In this document: positions 1-5,311 of the stretch, piece by piece | Layout of the letters: each line of letters begins with the position of its first letter | Position numbering within the stretch: the first letter of the stretch is position 1 | Source: Candidatus Latescibacterota bacterium | GTDB lineage: Bacteria; Latescibacterota; MVCY01 | Reading direction: 5' to 3' | DNA: 6,100 bases | Assembly (NCBI GenBank): GCA_030669445.1 | Contig: DAOVDP010000080.1 | Location: forward strand, 1-6,100 | Notes under the pieces: model-generated | Databases searched by the model: none | The model's input: the letters and a program-made list of their open reading frames with translations, nothing else | What the model was told of the DNA's origin: nothing | Translations under genes and position numbers: made by a program

Positions 1-257
1 GTCTTGCTCAAAGTGAGGGCAGATGTGCCCTTTCGGCTGTGGCTCAGCCTCGATTCCAATGAGGGAAGAAATCTGCCCTTCGAGGCAACAAGATCGGCTT
101 CTGCCATCTGAATGTCAAGCCGGGCATTTACCATTTCAGGATTGTTCTTGAAAGCAAGCTCTAAACTCTTGTCTAAGTCCAATATCAGCTTCTCCTGAGC
201 GTAACCAGATGATGTCAGCAAAAGAAATCCAGCGATAAGCCCGAAATATGTCTTCAT
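1..257 (-). CDS. TolC-family outer membrane efflux protein, N-terminal part (cut by window edge)
   Basis: This is a partial gene: the first 85 codons are open to the window edge and the rest lies outside. The start is the ATG at 257, preceded by a strong GGGAGGAG site (268-261). The N-terminus MKTYFGLIAGFLLLTSSGYA is a signal peptide with a likely cleavage after the Ala at residue 20. The mature part continues with LDLDKSLELAFKNNPE, then an amphipathic helix (about residues 44-60) and SKGRFLPSLESR. This is the typical opening of the outer-membrane efflux protein (OEP/TolC) repeat: a helix starting with ALxxALxxNP-like residues, a long coiled-coil helix, then the FLPSL turn into the first beta strand. 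TolC proteins are trimeric channels through the outer membrane and periplasm. As the last gene after adaptor, permeases and ATPase it would be the exit duct of the same pump. It lies 184 bp beyond the ATPase stop and may have its own promoter. Family assignment is firm although only about a fifth of the usual length is visible. Confidence 0.88.
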   Translation of the reverse strand, partial: MKTYFGLIAGFLLLTSSGYAQEKLILDLDKSLELAFKNNPEMVNARLDIQMAEADLVASKGRFLPSLESRLSHSRKGTSALTLSK

Positions 258-260
258 TGT

Positions 261-268
261 CTCCTCCC
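261..268 (-). promoter_or_regulatory. Ribosome binding site of the TolC-family gene
   Basis: On the minus strand GGGAGGAG is followed by ACA and the ATG at 257. The core GGAGG has a 5-nt spacer. This fixes the start of the partial gene and places the signal peptide exactly at its N-terminus. Confidence 0.8.
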
Positions 269-292
269 GGCTGAACAGCAAGTGTTTTTGAT

Positions 293-320
293 GTTATAGG
301 AAAATCTTCTTCAGTCCCAA
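293..320 (-). promoter_or_regulatory. Candidate sigma-70 promoter for the TolC-family gene
   Basis: On the minus strand TTGGGA (320-315, 4 of 6 to the -35 consensus) is followed by a 16-nt spacer and TATAAC (298-293, 5 of 6 to the -10 consensus). Transcription would begin near 286, about 28 nt before the ATG at 257. If used, it would let the outer-membrane channel be made independently of the pump genes upstream. It was found by eye and the -35 match is only moderate, so it remains a candidate. Confidence 0.4.
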
Positions 321-332
321 AACCATATGATC

Positions 333-420
333 GATTTCACCGCAAAGAGCGCAGAGGACGCAAAGAAAATAATAATTATACGATTAGCTCTTATTTTCTC
401 TGTGTCTGTAGTAAAATTCG
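333..420. repeat. Decayed palindromic repeat of the GCAAAGACGC family
   Basis: The left half, from about 333, contains ACCGCAAAGAGCGCAGAGG and then ACGCAAAGAAAATAA. The right half, read on the minus strand from 420, gives TTTTACTACAGACACAGAG followed by AAAATAA. The two halves align as an imperfect inverted repeat around an AT-rich centre (about 366-390). The motif is the same period-9-like GCAAAGACGC unit as in the element core at 5174-5272, so these are two members of one family; this copy has diverged and the right arm is shortened. It fills most of the gap between the ATPase stop (442) and the candidate TolC promoter. Confidence 0.6.
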
Positions 421-441
421 GACTTCGTGGCAATAGCGATA

Positions 442-1116
442 TTACCTTCTTAGATCGTCAACCACTCTACCATCTAAGAGTTTGACAATCCTGGGAGTGC
501 GCTCTGCTATTTCGGAGTCATGGGTGACAATTATCACGATGCAGCCCTGTTGCCACAGCTCGTCGAACACCTGAATTACCTCTTTTCCAGAGGTAGAGTC
601 GAGGTTTCCGGTGGGCTCATCGGCGAGGACGATGGAGGGACTGTTAGCTAAGGCTCTGGCTATTGCCACCCGCTGCCTTTCACCACCAGAGAGCTCTGGA
701 GGCCGGTGTCTGGCCCTGTCACCCAATCCAACCTTTGCCAACAGCTCCCCTGCCCGTTTTCTTCTCTGTCGGGCAGAACCCCCCTTGTATATCATTGGCA
801 ATTCAACATTCTCTAAGGCAGTAGCGTAAGGAAGAAGATTAAAACTTTGAAATACAAAACCTACTTTCTTGTTCCTGATCTCGGCTAATTGATTAGAACT
901 GAGTCCACTGACATCTCGGCCTTCAAGCCGGTATTCTCCCTCTGTAGGGGTATCTAAGCATCCGATGATGTGCATAAGTGTGGATTTTCCTGAACCCGAA
1001 GGGCCAAGCACCGAAAGGTACTCGTTATTTTCCACCTCAAGGTCTATTCCCCGAACCGCCTCTACATCTATCTTGCCCATCTGGTATATCTTCTTCACTC
1101 CGGTCAGTTTGATCAT
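442..1116 (-). CDS. ABC transporter ATP-binding protein, MacB/LolD family
   Basis: A 224-aa stand-alone nucleotide-binding subunit that would hydrolyse ATP on the cytoplasmic face to drive the neighbouring FtsX-type permeases. All ABC motifs are intact: Walker A GPSGSGKST (residues 38-46), Q-loop Gln90 in FVFQSFNLLP, signature LSGGERQR (142-149), Walker B IVLADEP with catalytic Glu167, D-loop NLDS (171-174) and switch His199 in IVTHD. The short length and the LxGxDVSGLSSNQLAEIRNKKVGFVFQ region are typical of the MacB/LolD/FtsE-like group. I chose the ATG at 1116 because GGGGG (1127-1123) lies 6 nt before it. The in-frame TTG at 1122 would touch that site with no spacer. The gene lies 255 bp beyond the second permease, an unusually wide gap for partners, and the gap holds an inverted-repeat element. 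Function class is firm; the substrate is unknown. Confidence 0.95.
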   Translation of the reverse strand: MIKLTGVKKIYQMGKIDVEAVRGIDLEVENNEYLSVLGPSGSGKSTLMHIIGCLDTPTEGEYRLEGRDVSGLSSNQLAEIRNKKVGFVFQSFNLLPYATALENVELPMIYKGGSARQRRKRAGELLAKVGLGDRARHRPPELSGGERQRVAIARALANSPSIVLADEPTGNLDSTSGKEVIQVFDELWQQGCIVIIVTHDSEIAERTPRIVKLLDGRVVDDLRR

Positions 1117-1122
1117 TGTCAA

Positions 1123-1127
1123 CCCCC
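1123..1127 (-). promoter_or_regulatory. Ribosome binding site deciding the ATPase start
   Basis: The minus strand reads TTGGGGGTTGACAATG. GGGGG lies 6 nt before ATG 1116 but directly abuts the in-frame TTG at 1122. The ATG is therefore the better start and the protein begins MIKLTGVKK. Confidence 0.6.
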
Positions 1128-1134
1128 AATATCA

Positions 1135-1162
1135 GTCATTAGTCAGTCGTCATTAGTCACTA
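1135..1162. repeat. Short tandem repeat, two 14-bp units
   Basis: GTCATTAGTCAGTC (1135-1148) is followed directly by GTCATTAGTCACTA (1149-1162); 12 of 14 positions match. The pair sits in the leader of the ATPase gene, and the last bases of the second unit overlap the left end of the inverted-repeat element at 1159. Confidence 0.6.
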
Positions 1163-1306
1163 GTATATCGTTTCATCAAAACATTTGCGCTGTCATTGCG
1201 AGGAGCGAAGCGACAAAGCAATCTCTAACAAGCCTCACAAACTGCACCACGGGATTGCTTCGCTAACGCTCGCAATGACAAGTTTTTAATGAAACGCTAT
1301 ACTAGT
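1159..1306. mobile_element. Nested inverted-repeat element (MITE-like), 148 bp
   Basis: The outer arms are 23 bp: 1159-1181 begins ACTAGTATATCGTTTCAT, and 1306-1284 on the opposite strand begins ACTAGTATAGCGTTTCAT; 21 of 23 positions match. Inside lies a palindromic core (1191-1280). TGTCATTGCGAG (1191-1202) pairs perfectly with 1269-1280, GCGAAGC (1205-1211) with 1257-1263, and GCAATC (1218-1223) with 1253-1258. The core has the TCATTGCGAGGAGCGAAGC form of a repeat found in many bacterial genomes. It encodes no protein and shows no obvious target-site duplication, so movement is inferred from structure only. It separates the second permease from the ATPase, and a transcript through it would fold into a long hairpin. 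Confidence 0.75.
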
Positions 1307-1371
1307 TAATTGAGCTTTACCAATTGATTTGATGTGAGTGTTTCTACGGGGGACAAGCCCTTGGTACGGGA

Positions 1372-2610
1372 TTATTCATACCTCAAAGCATCTACCGGAT
1401 TTACTGAAGCAGCTCTTCTGGCGGGGAAGATACCGGCCAGAAATCCTACCAATCCCAGCACACCAGCGGTTATGAGGGCAGTGCTGACGGACATAACCGG
1501 CCGGCCCAGGTACTGGAATATCTCCTCCTTTAGGGGAATAATATTGAACAGTTTCACCAAAGACCAGGAGAATCCCAGACCGATGAGTCCCCCGGCGAAC
1601 ACGGTTAGCAGTGATTGCAAAATGTACTCGGTGATTATGTTGCGCTTTTTAGCACCCACCGCTATCTTGATCCCGATCTCTCGGGTACGATTGCGGATCA
1701 CCGCATACATAATGTTAGCCAGACCAACCCCAGCCACTATCAGAGTGAGCCCACCGATAATTCCCAGAAAGATGCGTATTCCTGTAGACACCTTTCCAAA
1801 TATCTGCTCCTGCTCTATGGTGTCCCACATCCTCAAAGTATCCTTGTCCTTGGGATCAAACTGGTACTTCTTCCCCATAACCTCATAAACCTGCTCCTTA
1901 ACCTGTTTTGCCTTGGAAATATCTTTGGGACTGTAAACAACATCGTTAAGATAGCGGTGTCCGAACATCACCCGGGAGGTGGAAGCGGGGATAAAGGTAG
2001 CATCTTGATCCATCCCGCTATAACAACTGGTCTGAATCTTCTTTTTCATCACCCCGATGACGGTAAATGGCACTCGGTTGAAATAGACTGTCTCTCCCAC
2101 TGCCTCTTTATCTCCGAACAGTCTCTCTTTTACTACATCCCCTAAGAAGATAACTCGCCTTCTGAATTCCAGGTCCAACGCGTTTAGGAACCTACCGCCT
2201 TTCTGAGGATAGATATTTCGTAACTGGCCATAGGCAGGATAGACTCCGGTGGCACGAGTGCTCAGAGAATGATCGCCCCAGGTGAGGTAAACCCCCCATC
2301 GTACGTATTCGGGACTTATAAGTCCTATCCCTGGCACCTGCTTCTGAAGCATGCGTGCATCTTCCTCCCGTAGGTGGATTCTTCGTCCAATCCCTAATCC
2401 CTTAAATGGCTTAGAAGTCTCTCCACTCCGTACCACAACAATCCCCTTACCCATACCGTGCATCCCTCGCTGCATCCCTCGGGTTACTCCGTCACCGATA
2501 GCGAGCATAATGACAACACTGGCCGTGCCCCAAACAATGGCCAGAATAGTAAGCAGAATGCGGGTGCGTTCTTTCTTAAGTTCTCGGAAGAATTGTTGAA
2601 TGTTGGTCAT
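1372..2610 (-). CDS. ABC transporter permease, MacB/FtsX type (second of a tandem pair)
   Basis: A 412-aa inner-membrane permease. Topology is the type VII ABC (MacB) plan: TM1 at about residues 18-38, a large periplasmic MacB-PCD domain (about 40-270), then TM2 (276-305), TM3 (327-357) and TM4 (373-395). The cytoplasmic loop RNRTREIGIKIAVGAKKR (306-323) and the C-terminal FPARRAASVNPVDAL (395-409) are FtsX/MacB permease hallmarks. No ATPase domain is fused, so it needs the separate ATPase downstream. It is paralogous to the preceding gene, has the same length, and shares PEYVRWGV, GIGR-I-L--EDA, HRY-N---Y-PKD and FDP-DKD-LRMWDT. The upstream gene stops at 2613 and this ATG is at 2610, leaving 2 nt between stop and start. 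Its GGAG site (2621-2618) lies in the end of that gene, so translation is probably coupled. The pair likely forms a heterodimer. The substrate cannot be deduced. Confidence 0.93.
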   Translation of the reverse strand: MTNIQQFFRELKKERTRILLTILAIVWGTASVVIMLAIGDGVTRGMQRGMHGMGKGIVVVRSGETSKPFKGLGIGRRIHLREEDARMLQKQVPGIGLISPEYVRWGVYLTWGDHSLSTRATGVYPAYGQLRNIYPQKGGRFLNALDLEFRRRVIFLGDVVKERLFGDKEAVGETVYFNRVPFTVIGVMKKKIQTSCYSGMDQDATFIPASTSRVMFGHRYLNDVVYSPKDISKAKQVKEQVYEVMGKKYQFDPKDKDTLRMWDTIEQEQIFGKVSTGIRIFLGIIGGLTLIVAGVGLANIMYAVIRNRTREIGIKIAVGAKKRNIITEYILQSLLTVFAGGLIGLGFSWSLVKLFNIIPLKEEIFQYLGRPVMSVSTALITAGVLGLVGFLAGIFPARRAASVNPVDALRYE

Positions 2611-2612
2611 TG

Positions 2613-3851
2613 TTATTCTCCGAGCACCAGTGCCTGTACTGGATTCAAATTAGCCGCTCTTCTGGCCGGGAAATAGCCGGCCACAAATCCCACTATTCCC
2701 AACACCAGGATGGTTATCCCAGCCACTGGAGCAGACACTGCCGGAGTGCCAATATACTCCTTGATGGGAAAAAGGGAAACGATCTTTACTATGAGAATGG
2801 AGAAGATGAAACCTATGGCCCCACCTGTGGCTACTATGAGCAGGGTCTCCAGGATAAACTGAGAGAGGATGTGGCCTCTTTTAGCCCCTATAGCCATTTT
2901 GATCCCGATCTCCCGGGTGCGTTCCCTTATCACGATATACATAATATTGGCCACACCGATGCCGCCTACTATAAGGGTGAAGGTCCCACCCACACCCAAC
3001 AGCAGATTCAGGCCCAGAAAAAAGTAGAAGATAAATCTGTCAATCTCAGTGGTATCCCACATCCTCAGGGCATCTTTGTCCTCTGGGTCGAAACGGTGTC
3101 GCTTTCCCAGAACCTGGTAGACTTTCTTGCTGATCTCTTTGGCAAAGGCTGCATCTTTGGGACGATAAAGGATGTTGTTCACATATCGGTGCCCGAACAT
3201 AGAGGCAAAGGTGGTGGCAGGTATCAGCCCGGACCGGGAATCCCGGCCATAATAAGAAGAGCTCTGTATCTTCTTCTTCAACACTCCAATCACAGTAAAT
3301 GGCACGCCGTTGAGAGTGATTCTTCGCCCGACTGCCTGGCCTTCCCCGAAGAGCTTCTCTTTCGTCTCATTGCCCAGAAAGATCACCCGCCGTTTCATCT
3401 GCAGATCCAATGGGTCAATAAAGCGCCCACCTCTCTGCGGGAAGGTGTTTCTCAAATCTTCATAGACAGGATAAGCACTTGAGATTCTGGTGTTGCTGGT
3501 CTTATCCTTGTATTTCAATTTGACACCCCAGCGAACATATTCCGGGGTTACGGCCTCCATCTCTGGGATTTCCCGTTGTAGCAACTGCGCATCCTCATCG
3601 GTGAGCCGAATCGGGCGACCGATCCCCATTCCTCGGTAGGGCTTGGTAGTACGTTGCGGCCAGAGGATGACGATTCGCTCGCCCATCCCGTGCATACTCT
3701 TAATTGACTGCCGCTGAAGTCCCACCCCAAATGCCAACAGAAGCACCACCGCCACCGTTCCCCAGGTGATCCCGAAAAGGGTTAAAAAGGTGCGAAGTTT
3801 TTGGGCTCTCAGGTCCCGGTAGAACTGCGAAAGGAATCCGAAGCTGTGCAT
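2613..3851 (-). CDS. ABC transporter permease, MacB/FtsX type (first of a tandem pair)
   Basis: A 412-aa permease with the four-helix MacB layout: TM1 at about residues 21-44, a periplasmic MacB-PCD domain (about 45-270), TM2 (274-307), TM3 (331-360) and TM4 (372-394). The signature loop RERTREIGIKMAIGAKR (309-325) and FPARRAANLNPVQAL (394-408) place it in the FtsX/MacB family. It would sit in the inner membrane and use periplasmic movement to push substrate into the adaptor and channel (mechanotransmission, as known for MacB). It begins 22 nt after the adaptor stop. The leader reads GAGAGGAACAAGGCATTATG, so the binding site is either GAGAGG at an 11-nt spacing or the weaker AAGG at 4 nt. It ends 2 nt before the second permease. 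The two copies align almost without gaps (a 4-residue offset at the N-terminus), which points to an old tandem duplication followed by divergence. Confidence 0.93.
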   Translation of the reverse strand: MHSFGFLSQFYRDLRAQKLRTFLTLFGITWGTVAVVLLLAFGVGLQRQSIKSMHGMGERIVILWPQRTTKPYRGMGIGRPIRLTDEDAQLLQREIPEMEAVTPEYVRWGVKLKYKDKTSNTRISSAYPVYEDLRNTFPQRGGRFIDPLDLQMKRRVIFLGNETKEKLFGEGQAVGRRITLNGVPFTVIGVLKKKIQSSSYYGRDSRSGLIPATTFASMFGHRYVNNILYRPKDAAFAKEISKKVYQVLGKRHRFDPEDKDALRMWDTTEIDRFIFYFFLGLNLLLGVGGTFTLIVGGIGVANIMYIVIRERTREIGIKMAIGAKRGHILSQFILETLLIVATGGAIGFIFSILIVKIVSLFPIKEYIGTPAVSAPVAGITILVLGIVGFVAGYFPARRAANLNPVQALVLGE

Positions 3852-3873
3852 AATGCCTTGTTCCTCTCTCTTC

Positions 3874-4968
3874 TTACTTTATCTCCTTCTCCGGTTTCTC
3901 CAGCACCTCTTCGTCCTCTTCGAGACCCGACACCACCTCGATATTGATCCCATCGGACAGGCCAGTCTCAATTGCCTTCTCCACAGATTCCCCTTCCTTT
4001 GCTCCGGGTACTTTCACAAAGGTGCTATCGTTGCGAAATTCCAGTACTCGTTCCGAAATCATCAGGATATCCTCTTTCTTCTTGAGTATGATATCCGCAT
4101 TGGCCGAATAGCCTGAGCGAAGGGTTATTCCCGACTTTTGATAAACAGAAATCTCCACATCGAAGACGATGGCGTTTTCCACTTTGCGAGATTTAGGGAA
4201 AATTTTGAGCAATTCGCCCTCCATATTTTCATCGGAAAGTGCGCCGATTTTGATCTGAACAGGCATTCCCTCACAGAGTTTCCCCACATCGATTTCATCC
4301 ACCGTTCCCCTGAATATGAGGTTCTCCATATCGGCCAGTTTCATCAACTCTGTGCCCGCCTGGTAGGAGGTGAGCGGAACTACTGGATCTCCCACATTTA
4401 CAAGCCGTTCCAAGACATATCCATCTATCGGTGCCCGGATGTCGGTATCTATATTCCGGTCAGCGATTTTGATCTTGCCGCTTTCTAACAGGGCAAGTCG
4501 TTCTTCGGCCAGACGTTTTCTCAACAGCGCCTCTTTGTAGCGCTGTTCCACCTTGTCGTAGGCCTCCTGAGCCAGCAGCCCTTTTTCTTCAAGTTCCCTG
4601 GCTCGGTCAAGGTCCTTGCCCGCCATCTCCAACTCGACCTCTGCCAATTCCAGGTTCCGTTTACTTTGGGCAAACTCCAGCGGAGTAGGCTCGGGCTTGA
4701 CGTCAATAAGGGGTTCGCCTTTGCGGACCTTGTCTCCGACATCGGCGTAAAGGTGCTCCACAATGCCCGAGACCTTTGACTTAACCGAGATCTCGTGCTC
4801 CGGCTCGATCTTGCCCACGGCTAAGGCTTTTTCCACAATCGTCCCCCGGGTGACCTTCACAGTGGCCGGACCCTGATCCTGCTTTTTGCTGGAGCTTTTG
4901 ACCTTTAAGAAAACGATGCCACCCGCTACTATCAAAATCGGGATACCGATGAGCAATAGCTTCTTCAT
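3874..4968 (-). CDS. HlyD/MacA-type periplasmic adaptor (membrane fusion protein)
   Basis: A 364-aa efflux adaptor, close to the usual MacA length. The N-terminus MKKLLLIGIPILIVAGGIVF is a membrane anchor or uncleaved signal with no lipobox cysteine. Next come the first lipoyl half (about residues 59-95, IEPEHEISVKSKVSGIVEHL and DVGDKVRKGEPLIDV), a coiled-coil hairpin (about 97-167, rich in E, K, R, A and L), the second lipoyl half (about 174-200, DIRAPIDGYVLERLVNVGDP), a beta-barrel domain (about 213-292) and a membrane-proximal domain to about 350. The tail is very acidic (EEDEEVLEKPEKE). In MacAB-TolC such a protein forms a hexameric tube joining the permease dimer to the outer-membrane channel and stimulates the ATPase. 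It is the first gene of the pump cluster, with the two permeases directly behind it. The start is set by AGGAGG at 4979-4974, 5 nt before ATG 4968. Confidence 0.93.
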   Translation of the reverse strand: MKKLLLIGIPILIVAGGIVFLKVKSSSKKQDQGPATVKVTRGTIVEKALAVGKIEPEHEISVKSKVSGIVEHLYADVGDKVRKGEPLIDVKPEPTPLEFAQSKRNLELAEVELEMAGKDLDRARELEEKGLLAQEAYDKVEQRYKEALLRKRLAEERLALLESGKIKIADRNIDTDIRAPIDGYVLERLVNVGDPVVPLTSYQAGTELMKLADMENLIFRGTVDEIDVGKLCEGMPVQIKIGALSDENMEGELLKIFPKSRKVENAIVFDVEISVYQKSGITLRSGYSANADIILKKKEDILMISERVLEFRNDSTFVKVPGAKEGESVEKAIETGLSDGINIEVVSGLEEDEEVLEKPEKEIK

Positions 4969-5132
4969 GCTTACCTCCTGTGGTCTGGGGTTACCAATTT
5001 TTCATCAAGGCTTCGCCATACGATATTCTCCTGTTAAGTTCTACTGAATGAGACTTGAGAGTACACCAAAATGTTTCAACTGTCCAGCATTTTTTCGGAC
5101 CGGCCTTCAAAATGGAATCCCCGGGGGGATAA
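4969..5132. other. Leader region of the pump cluster, no gene recognised
   Basis: This is the part of the gap between the isomerase and the adaptor that is not covered by the inverted-repeat element. It must carry any promoter of the adaptor-permease genes, but I find no convincing -35/-10 pair on the minus strand. At 5032-5028 there is an AGGAG site 8 nt before an ATG (5019) that opens only MAKP and a stop. That stop overlaps a second ATG opening MKNW and a stop (5005-4991). Near 5116-5130 a short ATCCCC/GGGGAT palindrome is visible. None of these is strong enough to call a regulatory device. Confidence 0.4.
4974..4979 (-). promoter_or_regulatory. Strong ribosome binding site of the adaptor gene
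   Basis: The minus strand reads CAGGAGGTAAGCATG: a perfect AGGAGG with a 5-nt spacer. It fixes the adaptor start and is the best Shine-Dalgarno site in the pump cluster. Confidence 0.8.
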
Positions 5133-5305
5133 CAAATTTGATCCGTCCGTAAAAAGTCCCCGCCATTGATTTTCAACGCAAAGACGCCAAGACGCAAAGA
5201 GAGAAGATATTCTTTAATAATCAGATAATTATCTCTTTTGTTTTTCCTCTGCGACTTTGCGTCTCTGCGTTGGATTTTAGACTTTTTACGAAAGGATCAA
5301 ATTTG
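5133..5305. mobile_element. Nested inverted-repeat element (MITE-like), 173 bp
   Basis: The outer arms are 26 bp: 5133-5158 begins CAAATTTGATCC and ends CGTAAAAAGTC, and 5305-5280 on the other strand has the same ends; 24 of 26 positions match. Inside lies an inverted repeat of the GCAAAGACGC type. Arm 5174-5199 begins CAACGCAAAGACGCCAAG and arm 5272-5247 begins CAACGCAGAGACGCAAAG; 22 of 26 positions match. Each inner arm is itself built of ACGCAAAG-like units. The centre is AT-rich and holds the perfect palindrome GATAATTATC (5224-5233). The spacers between outer and inner arms differ (15 and 7 bp). It encodes nothing and shows no clear target-site duplication. Its right end is 6 bp from the isomerase stop codon, so a hairpin could also protect or end that mRNA, although no U-tract follows. 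Confidence 0.75.
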
Positions 5306-5311
5306 CGGCCT

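Noticed and set aside
1114..1122. TTG at 1122 as the ATPase start
   Set aside because: The GGGGG site would touch the TTG directly; the ATG at 1116 has a normal 6-nt spacer and gives the usual family N-terminus.
1159..1306. Rho-independent terminator or CRISPR-like repeat
   Set aside because: The hairpin is nested and has no terminal T-run on the coding strand; there is only one unit with no spacers, so a palindromic repeat element fits better.
1335..1371. Possible terminator after the second permease (GGGCTTGTCCC on the minus strand)
   Set aside because: The stem is only about 3-4 bp and no U-rich tract follows.
1334..1888. Plus-strand open frame of 184 codons
   Set aside because: Antisense shadow of the C-terminal half of the second permease, with no recognisable domain.
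2610..3482. Long open frame of 290 codons on the plus strand
   Set aside because: It lies wholly antisense to the first permease, whose transmembrane helices and MacB/FtsX motifs are unmistakable; the plus-strand translation resembles no family and has no good ribosome site.
442..3851. LolCDE lipoprotein release system
   Set aside because: An HlyD adaptor at the front and a TolC-family gene at the end fit a tripartite efflux pump; LolCDE works with LolA and needs neither. The ATPase and permease families are related, so lipoprotein-like substrates are not excluded.
5088..5114. Imperfect palindrome around CATTTTTTCGGACCGGCC in the pump leader
   Set aside because: Only CATTTT/AAAATG and a few inner bases pair; this is not better than expected by chance.
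4991..5197. Minus-strand open frame of 68 codons between isomerase and adaptor
   Set aside because: Its first part is translated from one arm of the inverted-repeat element; it has no family features and no convincing ribosome site at its first ATG.
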